The translations under genes were made by a program, and so were the position numbers. A stretch of 64,000 bases of DNA from Bog-756 sp963734395 (GTDB taxonomy: Bacteria > Actinomycetota > Acidimicrobiia > Acidimicrobiales > RAAP-2), in contig CAVTGY010000007.1 of NCBI GenBank assembly GCA_963734395.1, positions 372,001-436,000 on the forward strand, written 5' to 3'. Shown in pieces: positions 38,710 to 48,933 of this stretch (the stretch's first letter is position 1; every line of letters starts with the position of its first letter). Below the pieces are notes generated by a model. The model had not been told where the DNA came from and made no database searches. It was given only the letters and a program-made list of their open reading frames with translations.

Positions 38710-39872
38710 GCCCGACGGCGGTCGATGTGACCACTCAGCTGACTCCAGCAACTGTTCGGAAGCCGCCGGTACAGCGCCCTGACCGTCCGGAGAAGCGGGT
38801 CGTACTCTCGTCGTTGTTCTGGTGCACCGTGGTCGGCCTCCTGCTCTTGGTCGCCCACAATGCCCGGCGCGGGGCGGTCGCTGCCCGGATCAAGAACCCG
38901 GCCGTCCACGGTGCTCCTCGGCCCGTAGCGCCCCTCTTCGGCTGGTCCCACTGGCTCGGCTTCATCCAGGTCGGGGTGCTCATCTTGGTCCTCGTGCTCA
39001 TCCCCGTCCAAGTCGTGGCATGGCGACGGCACCCCAAGCACCCGTACCTCCTGGCCGTTTTCGCCTGCACATGCATTGTGTGGCAAGACCCGTTCATGAA
39101 CTGGGTGCCCTACGCCGTCTACAACCCCCAGCTGTGGCACTGGCCTGAGACGTGGCCACTGGTGTCCGCCTCACCGACGGTCGAACCGTTCATCGTCATC
39201 TTGTACGTGGCGCTTTTCCTTGTTCCGTTCTTCCCGGCCATCTGGATCCTGCGCCGCGTCCAAGGGCGTCGAGCGGTCGACTCGTTTGCCTGGAGACATC
39301 CCTTGGTGAGCCTGGCCGCGCTGATCTTCGTTATCGGCTTCGTCTGGGACGCCATCATGGAGATCATCTGCGTGCGTACGCAGCTCTACATCTACTCACA
39401 AGTGATCCCGTTCGGGTCTGTCTTCACCGGGAAGTACTCCCAATTCCCGCTCCTGTGGGAGTCGTTGTTGGTGACCACGGTGATGATCCCGATCGGAATG
39501 CTGCTCTACCGTGACGACACGGGTTGCACCGTGGCGGAGAAACTCGCCCAACGGATACGGGGCTTCCAGGGGCGCCCGGCGCTCGGGACCTTCGTGGTCA
39601 TGGTCCTGATCTTGAACGTCTGCTACGTCGTGCTCTTTGGGATACCTTTCGGCATTATCCGTGCCAGCGGTGCAGCCACCTCGGTCGCCTGCCCCTATCC
39701 GTTCCCCGAGGCCAAGGTGTATGACCCGCAAGGATTGTACGAGAAGGCGGGGCAGCCCGGTCCCTACTTCGGGGGGCTGATGGACGGTTGGGAGACTGGG
39801 CAGTCGGGACGGCCCAACGCGACAGTGCCGCCAGAGGGTGGGCGGTGCAGTCCAACGCGCTCCGAGAGTTAG
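38706..39872 (+). CDS. AveC-like (spirocyclase family) membrane protein
   Basis: 388 residues from ATG 38706, overlapping the P450 stop. Seven or so hydrophobic segments: LSSLFWCTVVGLLLLVAHNA, LGFIQVGVLILVLVLIPVQV, YLLAVFACTCIVWQDPFMNW, FIVILYVALFLVPFFPAIWI, LVSLAALIFVIGFVWDAIME, LLVTTVMIPIGMLLY, LGTFVVMVLILNVCYVVLFG. The DPFMNWVPYAVYNPQLWHWP stretch is characteristic of the AveC-like family as I recall it. AveC helps form the avermectin spiroketal; most homologues have no known role. It is the last gene of the TetR-controlled module. Confidence 0.7.
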   Translation: MSPTAVDVTTQLTPATVRKPPVQRPDRPEKRVVLSSLFWCTVVGLLLLVAHNARRGAVAARIKNPAVHGAPRPVAPLFGWSHWLGFIQVGVLILVLVLIPVQVVAWRRHPKHPYLLAVFACTCIVWQDPFMNWVPYAVYNPQLWHWPETWPLVSASPTVEPFIVILYVALFLVPFFPAIWILRRVQGRRAVDSFAWRHPLVSLAALIFVIGFVWDAIMEIICVRTQLYIYSQVIPFGSVFTGKYSQFPLLWESLLVTTVMIPIGMLLYRDDTGCTVAEKLAQRIRGFQGRPALGTFVVMVLILNVCYVVLFGIPFGIIRASGAATSVACPYPFPEAKVYDPQGLYEKAGQPGPYFGGLMDGWETGQSGRPNATVPPEGGRCSPTRSES

Positions 39873-40087
39873 CTGGCGTTTGTGCCTCTTGCGGCAACGC
39901 ATCCAGAGGGGTCAGATGTCCGCAAGGTGCCCATAACGCATGGCTGACATCGGCGGTGACAGGGTGACCCCTATCACCGGCTCGGGGCGCGTTATCGACC
40001 GGGGTGTGCTTGCTGACAGCTCACTGCCCGAGACCGGCACGACGGAGCGTGTCGAAAAAGGGTCCCTGCCATTTGTTACGGTTCGGC

Positions 40088-41005
40088 GTGGCGACCGCCG
40101 ATGTTTCCTCGTTCCATCCCGATCTGCGTCTCACAGCGCGCTTTCTCCCTCGAGCCCCCTTTGGCCCTCGCACGGTGAGGTTGGTGCGAGCTGCAACCAA
40201 GGGCCTGGCCCTGCGCAGGACACCCGACGTGCAGATCGTCCAGGTCGGTGGCACCTCAGTCCGGGTGCACGGTCGGCCGATGGGCGGTGGGCGCCGCCCG
40301 GGGCTGTTGTGGGTTCACGGAGGTGGGTACATGATCGGATGTGCGGCGCAAGACGACCGCGTGTGCCGGGCCTTCGCCCACGAGCTAGGGGTCGTCGTCG
40401 CAGCCCCCGACTACCGGCTCGCACCTGAGCACCCCTTTCCCGCTCCGCTCGACGACTGCTACCGGGCCCTGGTATGGCTCGCTTCACAGCCTGACATCGA
40501 TCCAACCAAGGTGGCGGTCGGTGGGAACAGCGCGGGTGGTGGATTGGCAGCGGCCCTCGCTCTGCGAGCTCGCATGGAGGGAGCCATCTCCATCGCCTTC
40601 CAGCTCCTGACCTATCCCATGCTCGATGACCGCACCGCTACACGCACCGACATCGATGAGAGTTGCATGCGCCTGTGGAACAACTCTGTCAATCGGTTGG
40701 GGTGGGAGTCCTACACCGGCCTTCCGGTCGGCTCACCTGAGGTCACCCCGCTGGCAGCGCCAGGCCGCTGTCAGGACCTCACCGGGCTGCCGCCCGCGTG
40801 GATCGGCGTGGGAACCCTCGATCTTTTCCACGACGAGTCCCTTGCCTACGCGGATGGGCTTCGGGCTGCCGGCGTCCAATGTGCCCTCGAAGCGGTGGAT
40901 GGGGCATTTCATGGCTTCGACTTCGTATCCAGGTCGCCCATCGTGGAGAGGTTTCGCCAAACCCAGCTCGACGTCCTCGCGTCGGCGTTGGGCGTGGACC
41001 GGTAA
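40088..41005 (+). CDS. HSL-type alpha/beta hydrolase (esterase/lipase)
   Basis: About 305 residues; GTG 40088 is chosen as the most plausible start, with the open frame from 40004. Family IV motifs: oxyanion hole LLWVHGGGYM, nucleophile elbow GGNSAGGGLAAA, then GTLDLFHDESL (Asp) and GAFHGFDF (His). It hydrolyses esters of medium-size acyl or cyclic compounds. The position 130-odd bases after the AveC-like gene, same strand, fits a role in the same pathway. Cytoplasmic; no signal peptide. Confidence 0.85.
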   Translation: MATADVSSFHPDLRLTARFLPRAPFGPRTVRLVRAATKGLALRRTPDVQIVQVGGTSVRVHGRPMGGGRRPGLLWVHGGGYMIGCAAQDDRVCRAFAHELGVVVAAPDYRLAPEHPFPAPLDDCYRALVWLASQPDIDPTKVAVGGNSAGGGLAAALALRARMEGAISIAFQLLTYPMLDDRTATRTDIDESCMRLWNNSVNRLGWESYTGLPVGSPEVTPLAAPGRCQDLTGLPPAWIGVGTLDLFHDESLAYADGLRAAGVQCALEAVDGAFHGFDFVSRSPIVERFRQTQLDVLASALGVDR

Positions 41006-41164
41006 GCGCCGTTGGGCATTCAAACGACCGGAAACGGACGGCCGGGTCAGGGGCTCCGGGTGCCTCCGATCGGCACGACTTGGGGCAGCCTCTGTGCCGT
41101 AGTACGTTCCCGCCTCCGTTGGGAACGAATATTTGGTTTCCAGTTCCAAAGAAGGGACCCGCCC

Positions 41165-41464
41165 ATGATTGACTTCACCGGACAAGAGGTCATCGTGACC
41201 GGAGCCGGTCGCCGGCTCGGCCGGCTGCGTGCCTGGATCTGGCACGACGAGGCGATGGAATGGGACGCGGCCCCGGAGAGGCCATCCTCGGAGAGCGACG
41301 CCACCTATCTCGTCAGCGTCGAGGGCAACCCCGACATGGAGTGCCGGCTCATTTTTGGCCTGGCCCAAGGGCACGACGCCGGCAACGATGCGATCGTGGC
41401 TACGGCCATGCGAGCCGACAGCGCTATCCCCTTCGTCGTGGCGGCGGAACCCGGGCCTCCTTAG
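41165..41464 (+). pseudogene. Chimeric remnant: SDR start joined to DAPDH-like C-terminus
   Basis: ATG 41165 opens an SDR N-terminus (MIDFTGQEVIVTGAGRRLGR) that after about 20 residues switches to the C-terminal domain of the DAPDH-like protein (DATYLVSVEGNPDMECRLIF, then GHDAGNDAIVATAMRADSAI). The latter is homologous to 34262-34440. It looks like a deletion junction between two operon ends. The frame is open for 99 residues, but a functional protein is unlikely. Confidence 0.65.
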
Positions 41465-41616
41465 CTCCCTCGACCTGGCCACGACCGTGCCCCAAAAACC
41501 TTTCGACGACCATGAAGTTCCACACCTCAGTTGATAGGCAACGGTGTTGTCCTTCTACGTCCACCCAGTGATGACGGGCCCATGGTCTGTCATCGTGCAA
41601 TTGATTGGAGCCAAAT

Positions 41617-42876
41617 GTGCGTTTGACGAAGAGCGGAATTCTGGCCGCAACGCTTGCCACCTTGGCCGCGGTGGTCTGCACATCTTGCTCGGGGTCGACG
41701 TCGACGTCGACATCGAAGGGAGCGTCGATTGGCGGCGCGCCGCTGAATATCACCTACATCTCCTCGCTGACGGGCCTGGCCGCTTCTCAGTTCGTCAACT
41801 CCCAGCAGGGGTGCATGGCGCGGGTGGACATGCAGAACGCAGAGGGCGGAGTCGATGGGAGGAAGATCAACTTGTCGGTCGTCGACGACCAGACGAACCC
41901 GACTCTGACCACGACTGCGGTCCAGGGTGCCATTTCCGACGGCGCGGTGGGGATCGTGTCCAACACCCCCTTCTTCTTCAATGCGGCGAAGTACGCCCAG
42001 CAAGCCGGTGTTCCGGTCACGGGCAACTCTTCCGACGGTCCCGAATGGGGTGAGCAGCCCTACACCAACATGTTCGACGCGTTCCGGGGCAGCGAAAACC
42101 CGAAGGAACCCGTGAACAGCATCTACGGTAATTTTCTGAAGGCACACGGTGGAACGACTATCGGCAGCTACGGCTATGGAATCTCCCCACTGTCGGCCGA
42201 CGAGGCGAAAGGCGCCGCTGAATCCTTCGAGCGAGCCGGAGGCAAGGTCGGAGTGTTGGATACCACCGTGCCATTTGCCGGTGTCGACTTCACTTCCGAG
42301 GCCCTCGTGGCCAACCAGAAGCACGTCGACGCACTCCTTCCCACGTTGGACGACAGTTCGAACTTCGCACTTGCGACGGCACTCAAGCAGGCAGGTGTAA
42401 AGCTCAAGGCCGTGCTGTTCTCGGTTGGCTACGAACCGTCAGTTATCCACTCGCCGGTATGGCCGAGTCTCCAAGGGACGTACTTCTTGTCTCTGGCCCG
42501 ACCCTTCTCGTTGCCCAATGCAGGCACCGAACAAATGGCGGCCGCCCTCACAAAATACGTGAATTTCCCCAAGAGCGACTTCCCCAGCTACAGCCAGGAT
42601 CTCGCGTGGCTCGGCTGCGACCTCATGATTAAGGGAATTCAACGTGCCGGGCAGAACCCGAGCCGGGCGGGGGTCGTCAAGGCGTTGCGCAGCATCAAAT
42701 CCTATAACGGCAACGGGCTACTCCCGGTCAATATCAACTTCTCGACAGTTTTCGGTCACGACCTCCCCCAGTGTGCCTGGGTCCTGCAAGCCCAGAAGTC
42801 TGGCTTTGTGCCGATCTCGTCCAAGCCGTTCTGTGGCACGGACTATGCCGATACGAGCACAACGTCGGGTTCGTAG
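41617..42876 (+). CDS. ABC-type solute-binding lipoprotein, copy 2
   Basis: 419 residues from GTG 41617 (GGAG 6 bases upstream). Same architecture as the copy at 34590: signal LAATLATLAAVVCTSC, S/T linker, then LNITYISSLTGLAASQFVNS and INLSVVDDQTNPTLTTTAVQ, ending CGTDYADTSTTSGS. The upstream non-coding region is also homologous (ccagtgatgac and caattgattggagcc shared), so the segment was duplicated as a block. Substitutions are spread across the binding domain (FFFNA for LFYLA), which may alter specificity. No transporter partner nearby. Confidence 0.85.
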   Translation: MRLTKSGILAATLATLAAVVCTSCSGSTSTSTSKGASIGGAPLNITYISSLTGLAASQFVNSQQGCMARVDMQNAEGGVDGRKINLSVVDDQTNPTLTTTAVQGAISDGAVGIVSNTPFFFNAAKYAQQAGVPVTGNSSDGPEWGEQPYTNMFDAFRGSENPKEPVNSIYGNFLKAHGGTTIGSYGYGISPLSADEAKGAAESFERAGGKVGVLDTTVPFAGVDFTSEALVANQKHVDALLPTLDDSSNFALATALKQAGVKLKAVLFSVGYEPSVIHSPVWPSLQGTYFLSLARPFSLPNAGTEQMAAALTKYVNFPKSDFPSYSQDLAWLGCDLMIKGIQRAGQNPSRAGVVKALRSIKSYNGNGLLPVNINFSTVFGHDLPQCAWVLQAQKSGFVPISSKPFCGTDYADTSTTSGS

Positions 42877-42948
42877 AGGCATCATCCGTGGTGGTCCGCC
42901 GGATCACCTACGAGTGATGACCAGGGTGTCCCGCAACACCGGTTGGGT

Positions 42949-43115
42949 GGGGCACTTTCAGGCGAGGGTTGCCGACAACTGCTTGCTAGCGACGAACGGC
43001 TTCAGCGGAGACGCAGGGGGTTCGAACATCGCTCTTTGCCTTGGTTGGCAAATGCCAATGACATAGTGCCTCTGACCAGGGAGAACGTTGTCATTCCGAC
43101 AACGCCGTGGAGGTT
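42949..43115. repeat. Dispersed repeat A, copy 2
   Basis: Homologous to 27978-28170. Includes gacgaacggcttcagc, then gcagggggttcgaacatcgc (43013-43032), then gtgcctctgaccagggagaa, then cgttgtcattccgacaacg. It ends at the tRNA half at 43107. Confidence 0.7.
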
Positions 43116-43150
43116 ATGGGACTCGAACCCGTGACCCCCTGCTTGCAAAA
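43107..43150 (-). repeat. tRNA-Ala(UGC)-like 3'-half fragment
   Basis: Read on the minus strand: TTTGCAAGCAGGGGGTCACG, then GGTTCGAGTCCC, then ATAACCTCCAC. This is the anticodon loop (TGC), T arm and acceptor 3' strand of a tRNA-Ala. The 5' half is missing. The truncation is at the anticodon loop, as at 7191. Confidence 0.7.
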
Positions 43151-43343
43151 GTGATCCCTACGGCCGGCAAGCATCGACGCGATTGCTTCACAGCAGGCCA
43201 ATCTCAGGTGAAATGTGGATTCCCGTTTGGGCCCGGAGCAACCACCTCGACGGGCGTCGACATCCGGAGACTGGTTTGTAAGGACAGAAGTCGGGACAGG
43301 ATCAGGACTTGGGAACGCACTGTCCCGACGACTCGTGAACGGA

Positions 43344-43372
43344 TACTTGGTAAGATCCTGATGTACCAAGTA
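43344..43372. promoter_or_regulatory. Toxin-antitoxin operator-like inverted repeat
   Basis: TACTTGGTA and TACCAAGTA: perfect 9-bp arms with an 11-base spacer, 15 bases upstream of the antitoxin ATG. AbrB-type antitoxins usually bind such sites with their toxin to autorepress. Confidence 0.65.
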
Positions 43373-43386
43373 CGAAAGGACCATAC

Positions 43387-43623
43387 ATGGCTGTTCCAGT
43401 TGAGTTCCTTGTCTCTACGAGTGGCCAAATGTCGGTCCCAGCGGCAGTCCGGCATCGATGGGGACTCGATCACGGGGGTCGAGTGACGGTCGTTGACTTG
43501 GGCGACGCTGTGATCCTTCTTCCTCCGGGCGGTCGACAGCGACTCCTGGCTGAAGCCCTCAGTGCTGAGGACCATCGGCGATTCGTCCGTGGCCTCGATG
43601 ACCCCGATCTCGCCACCACCTAG
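43387..43623 (+). CDS. AbrB/VapB-type antitoxin
   Basis: 78 residues. The N-terminus (VPVEFLVSTSGQMSVPAAVR, then HRWGLDHGGRVTVVDLGDAVILLP) is a swapped-hairpin AbrB/SpoVT DNA-binding domain. The C-terminal tail (LLAEALSAEDHRRFVRGLDD) would wrap the toxin. It binds DNA as a dimer and neutralises the PIN protein encoded directly downstream (stop and next GTG adjoin). AAAGGA lies before the ATG. Confidence 0.8.
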   Translation: MAVPVEFLVSTSGQMSVPAAVRHRWGLDHGGRVTVVDLGDAVILLPPGGRQRLLAEALSAEDHRRFVRGLDDPDLATT

Positions 43624-44073
43624 GTGGTGTCCGTCCTCGTCGACGACCATATTCTTCGAGACATCTTGACCGGCGATCGCCCAGCCGATCTGGGCGGGAT
43701 TGCTCCTGACGGCGTGGCTACGACGGGACTGTGGCTCTTTCGGCTGTGTTCCTCGCTGGCAACTCCGACTGTTGCCGGCAGGCTCTCGGCGCCGGTGGCA
43801 GCCCTACCCGTCGAGGCGCAAGACCGATTCCGTTCGCAACTCGCAGCCCTTCCCGATGAGATTGAAATTCTTCCCATGCGCGAGCTCGCGTGGTTGATGG
43901 CGGAGTTGCAACACCGGCACCGCGACGAGGGACGCCCGATGTCTGCGGCGATGCTTGAGGCCCTCGCGGCTGCTCACAGGCTCGATGCGGCCATCGCTGT
44001 GTCGAAGGACGACATCGGCCCCAATCTACGGGCGGCAGCCGAGGTAGACGGCATTGCCTTCTCCGCGTTGTAG
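43624..44073 (+). CDS. PIN-domain toxin-like protein
   Basis: 149 residues from GTG 43624. The N-terminal VSVLVDDHILRDIL contains the first acidic residues expected of a PIN domain. The C-terminal AAMLEALAAAHRLDAAIAVS, then KDDIGPNLRAAAEV, supplies the later acidic cluster. PIN toxins are Mg2+-dependent RNases. It is paired with the AbrB-type antitoxin at zero spacing. The central part (TTGLWLFRLCSSLATPTVAG) diverges from classical VapC, so target and activity are uncertain. Confidence 0.7.
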   Translation: MVSVLVDDHILRDILTGDRPADLGGIAPDGVATTGLWLFRLCSSLATPTVAGRLSAPVAALPVEAQDRFRSQLAALPDEIEILPMRELAWLMAELQHRHRDEGRPMSAAMLEALAAAHRLDAAIAVSKDDIGPNLRAAAEVDGIAFSAL

Positions 44074-44194
44074 TTGCGTCGCCAGCGGCAGACGATGTCA
44101 GCGGGCAAAGAGTTCATCCGTGGCTAGGAAGTCGCCCGCGACGTCGAGGGTACGCCGCCCGATCCGGCTGACCCTTCCCGGAAGAAAATCTTGC

Positions 44195-44232
44195 TGGAGA
44201 AGGGACTGAAACCCGTGAACCCCTGCTCGCAA
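44195..44232 (-). repeat. Degenerate tRNA-Ala-like 3'-half fragment
   Basis: Minus strand: CTTGCGAGCAGGGGTTCACG, then GGTTTCAGTCCCTTCTCCA. It resembles the tRNA half at 43107 with several changes, including an altered T loop, and is again cut at the anticodon loop. The rest of 44074-44499 holds no gene. Confidence 0.5.
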
Positions 44233-44499
44233 GATCGATCCGGCAAGTCTGACTTGGAAAAATCGATGAATTTCCTGGTTCGTCAGCAGGTCTGAATTTC
44301 CGGTCGTTCCCCTTCGGCACCGTTGACCGCCCCTGTGTCGGGCAAAGTGAGGCTCGCCAGGGGTTGCCGGAAGTGACGCAGGGCCTGCCGAGGTCCGTTG
44401 GCGCTGGCCAGTGGAGCCCACGAGACCCTTCGCCCTGCCGATGGCTCAACCCCGGGGGACATCGCTGTCTCCGCCCTGGCTGGCTCCTACGATTCGAAG

Positions 44500-46050
44500 A
44501 TGCCAGCGGAGCGGGTACGCCTGCGCATCGGCAGCTTGGCTAACGCCGTGCTCGTCAGCGGACAGGCCTATCAGGACCCGAAGGACGCTCTGAACGAGTT
44601 CGTCTCCAATGCTGCGGACGAATACGTCCAAGCCCAGCTCCGCGGCGAGCGGATTCGGGTTCTCTTGCGGAGAAAGGGCCGATACCCGGTCATTGCCGTC
44701 GACGATCTCGGTCGAGGAATGAGCCCCGACCGACTCCGCGCCGTGGCAAGGAACCTCTTCGACTCTTCCAAAGCAGGCGATTCCCGTACCCTCGGCGAGA
44801 AGGCCATCGGGATCCTCGCCTTCCAGCAACTGGGCGTGCGTTGCGAACTCGTCTCAAGAGTCGAGGGGAGTCCTGAGACCTGGGTTCTCAGGCTCGAGCG
44901 TGGAAAGGCGACAGCGATGCTCGAACGCGAGCGACGCCGAGCGCGCGATGTACCGGGCACAACTGTCTATCTCTCCGATCTTGATCCGGATGTCCTGCGA
45001 GTGCTCACCCAGCGAAAGGTGGTGGACTACCTACGTGCGCGGCGTGGTTCTGCGCTGGCGCGGGGCGACTACGAGCTTGAGGTAACTGAAGGCCGTTCTT
45101 CGGAGCTCGTGCTCGCCGAGAAACCCGTGGGCGTTCGTCTGACCATTCCATCTCGACACACTCTTTGGGGGCGAATAGAGTTCGCCGTTTTCGTGGCTCC
45201 CGCGGACGGTCGACGTCGCCGGGTGGCTGTGGTGGGACGGGCCGGCACAAGCGTGGTGGACGACCTCTGCGAGCTCGACGAATTTGCCGGATATCCGTGG
45301 GACAGTGACCAAGTCTCCGGGCAGGTTGTCTTCGAGGCGCTACAGCAGTCAGCCGGACGGCGGGCAATTCTTCGTGATCGCGAGGCTTTCCCCCTTTTCG
45401 TCGACGCAGTCAAGGCGATTGAAAATGCAGTGGGCCAGACTGTCGAACGGATCGCGATGGAGGTTGACGCTCAGACCGCCGACCGGTTGTCGGACGTTAT
45501 CCGGCGCATCTTCGGACGGGTGCTCAAGGAGCTCGCCGATCTCGACAACCCAATGCGGTCCCCAGGTGGGGATGAACTGGGCAATAGGGGACTGCTGGGG
45601 CGGGAACGACCGCCCGCCCCGAGTGATCCAGGTATCGAGGGCGCGCCAGAGTCACCGCCTGATCTAGCCGAGCTCCTTCCTCCACCGAGCGACCCGGTGT
45701 CGCCCGATGGCAATCTCGGAACAGCCGGACCTGAGCGACCGGGGGCGAGTCGTCTTCCGACTGTCGCTCCAGATCCAAGTCCGAGCGAAGCCCGAAGCCG
45801 CTTCGACCCCGATCTGGGAGTCGTGTTCTTCAACGATATGCATGGCGACTACCTAATGGTGAAGGACTCAGAGGCGATGCTCCTCGACTACCTGGCCACG
45901 CTCGTGGCCAAGGAGTATGTCGTCTTCAACAACCCGCGGGCATCGTCTGACGAGCTGGGTGAGGAGTTGGTCCGGATGCTCGTACGGGTTCGTAGGCACA
46001 TACCGAAGCGCAGCGGCGGTCCGTCCAGATCAACACCGGTGGAGGGGTAG
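44500..46050 (+). CDS. GHKL (Hsp90-like) ATPase
   Basis: 516 residues from ATG 44500; the frame is open to 44398, but that extension is not protein-like. Bergerat-fold motifs are intact: N-box DALNEFVSNAADE (E33, N37), G1 VDDLGRGM (68-74), G2 LGEKAIGILAF (99-107). A transducer-like beta domain follows, then a Pro/Ser-rich linker (about 385-455) and a C-terminal domain VVFFNDMHGDYLMVKDSEAM. It resembles stand-alone MORC/MutL-like GHKL proteins; some act in conflict systems. It lies between a toxin-antitoxin pair and the island-end tRNA, a typical place for defence cargo. Function unproven. Confidence 0.75.
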   Translation: MPAERVRLRIGSLANAVLVSGQAYQDPKDALNEFVSNAADEYVQAQLRGERIRVLLRRKGRYPVIAVDDLGRGMSPDRLRAVARNLFDSSKAGDSRTLGEKAIGILAFQQLGVRCELVSRVEGSPETWVLRLERGKATAMLERERRRARDVPGTTVYLSDLDPDVLRVLTQRKVVDYLRARRGSALARGDYELEVTEGRSSELVLAEKPVGVRLTIPSRHTLWGRIEFAVFVAPADGRRRRVAVVGRAGTSVVDDLCELDEFAGYPWDSDQVSGQVVFEALQQSAGRRAILRDREAFPLFVDAVKAIENAVGQTVERIAMEVDAQTADRLSDVIRRIFGRVLKELADLDNPMRSPGGDELGNRGLLGRERPPAPSDPGIEGAPESPPDLAELLPPPSDPVSPDGNLGTAGPERPGASRLPTVAPDPSPSEARSRFDPDLGVVFFNDMHGDYLMVKDSEAMLLDYLATLVAKEYVVFNNPRASSDELGEELVRMLVRVRRHIPKRSGGPSRSTPVEG

Positions 46051-46102
46051 CAAAGATACTGAACCTGAGGAGTTTCCTTGAATGACGCTGTTGAATTCTC
46101 AG

Positions 46103-46176
46103 TGGAGGCGATGGGACTCGAACCCACGAACCTCTTGACTGCCAGTCAAGCGCTCTACCAGCTGAGCTACGCCCCC
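46103..46176 (-). tRNA. tRNA-Ala(GGC)
   Basis: Complete 74-base cloverleaf: acceptor GGGGGCG/CGCCTCC, D stem GCTC/GAGC, anticodon stem CTTGA/TCAAG with loop CTGGCAG (anticodon GGC), T arm GTGGG-TTCGAGT-CCCAT. No encoded CCA. Its 3' side faces the island, and its 3' half is duplicated at 7191. Confidence 0.95.
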
Positions 46177-46416
46177 GAGGGTTGGGTCAGGTTATCAGTA
46201 CCCCACAGTGGCTCCCGATGGCGCCCAGGTCCATCGCTCGAGTCGCGGGCGGAAGGGGGAGCCCATTCAACCGGGGTCCTCCAAGCCAACGCCGGTCGGC
46301 GCCGGCATGGGCGAGCAAGCACGTCGCCGCCAACGGCGCCACACCCCAAAGCCATCCGCTCGGGTGCCTGGACCGGACACCGGCGCCCGACTGCGCCCCC
46401 GATACGATCGTGATCA

Positions 46417-48925
<2,509 letters not shown>

Positions 48926-48933
<8 letters not shown>

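Larger units (their letters stand above)
7191..46176. mobile_element. Candidate genomic island bounded by tRNA-Ala direct repeats
   Basis: The intact tRNA-Ala(GGC) on the minus strand at 46103-46176 has its 3' half copied in the same orientation at 7191-7236. The copy runs from 2 bases beyond the tRNA 3' end through the T arm to the anticodon, 45 of 46 positions, with one extra G. Direct repeats of a tRNA 3' half are the usual footprint of tyrosine-integrase integration. The content between them is accessory: P450s, oxidoreductases, toxin-antitoxin, transposase remnants and dispersed repeats. No integrase, relaxase or phage structural gene was found, so if this is an element it is decayed, or its integrase was lost. 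Core genes begin immediately right of the tRNA. Confidence 0.5.

Noticed and set aside
37509..39872. A single 787-residue P450-AveC fusion protein
   Set aside because: A one-base shift near 38665 restores a normal P450 C-terminus (VKHLPLVFDTVIG) and an ATGA overlap with the next gene, so two genes are more likely.
7191..46176. An integrase, relaxase, phage gene or CRISPR array inside the island
   Set aside because: I looked for them in both strands and found no recognisable motif or regularly spaced direct repeats.
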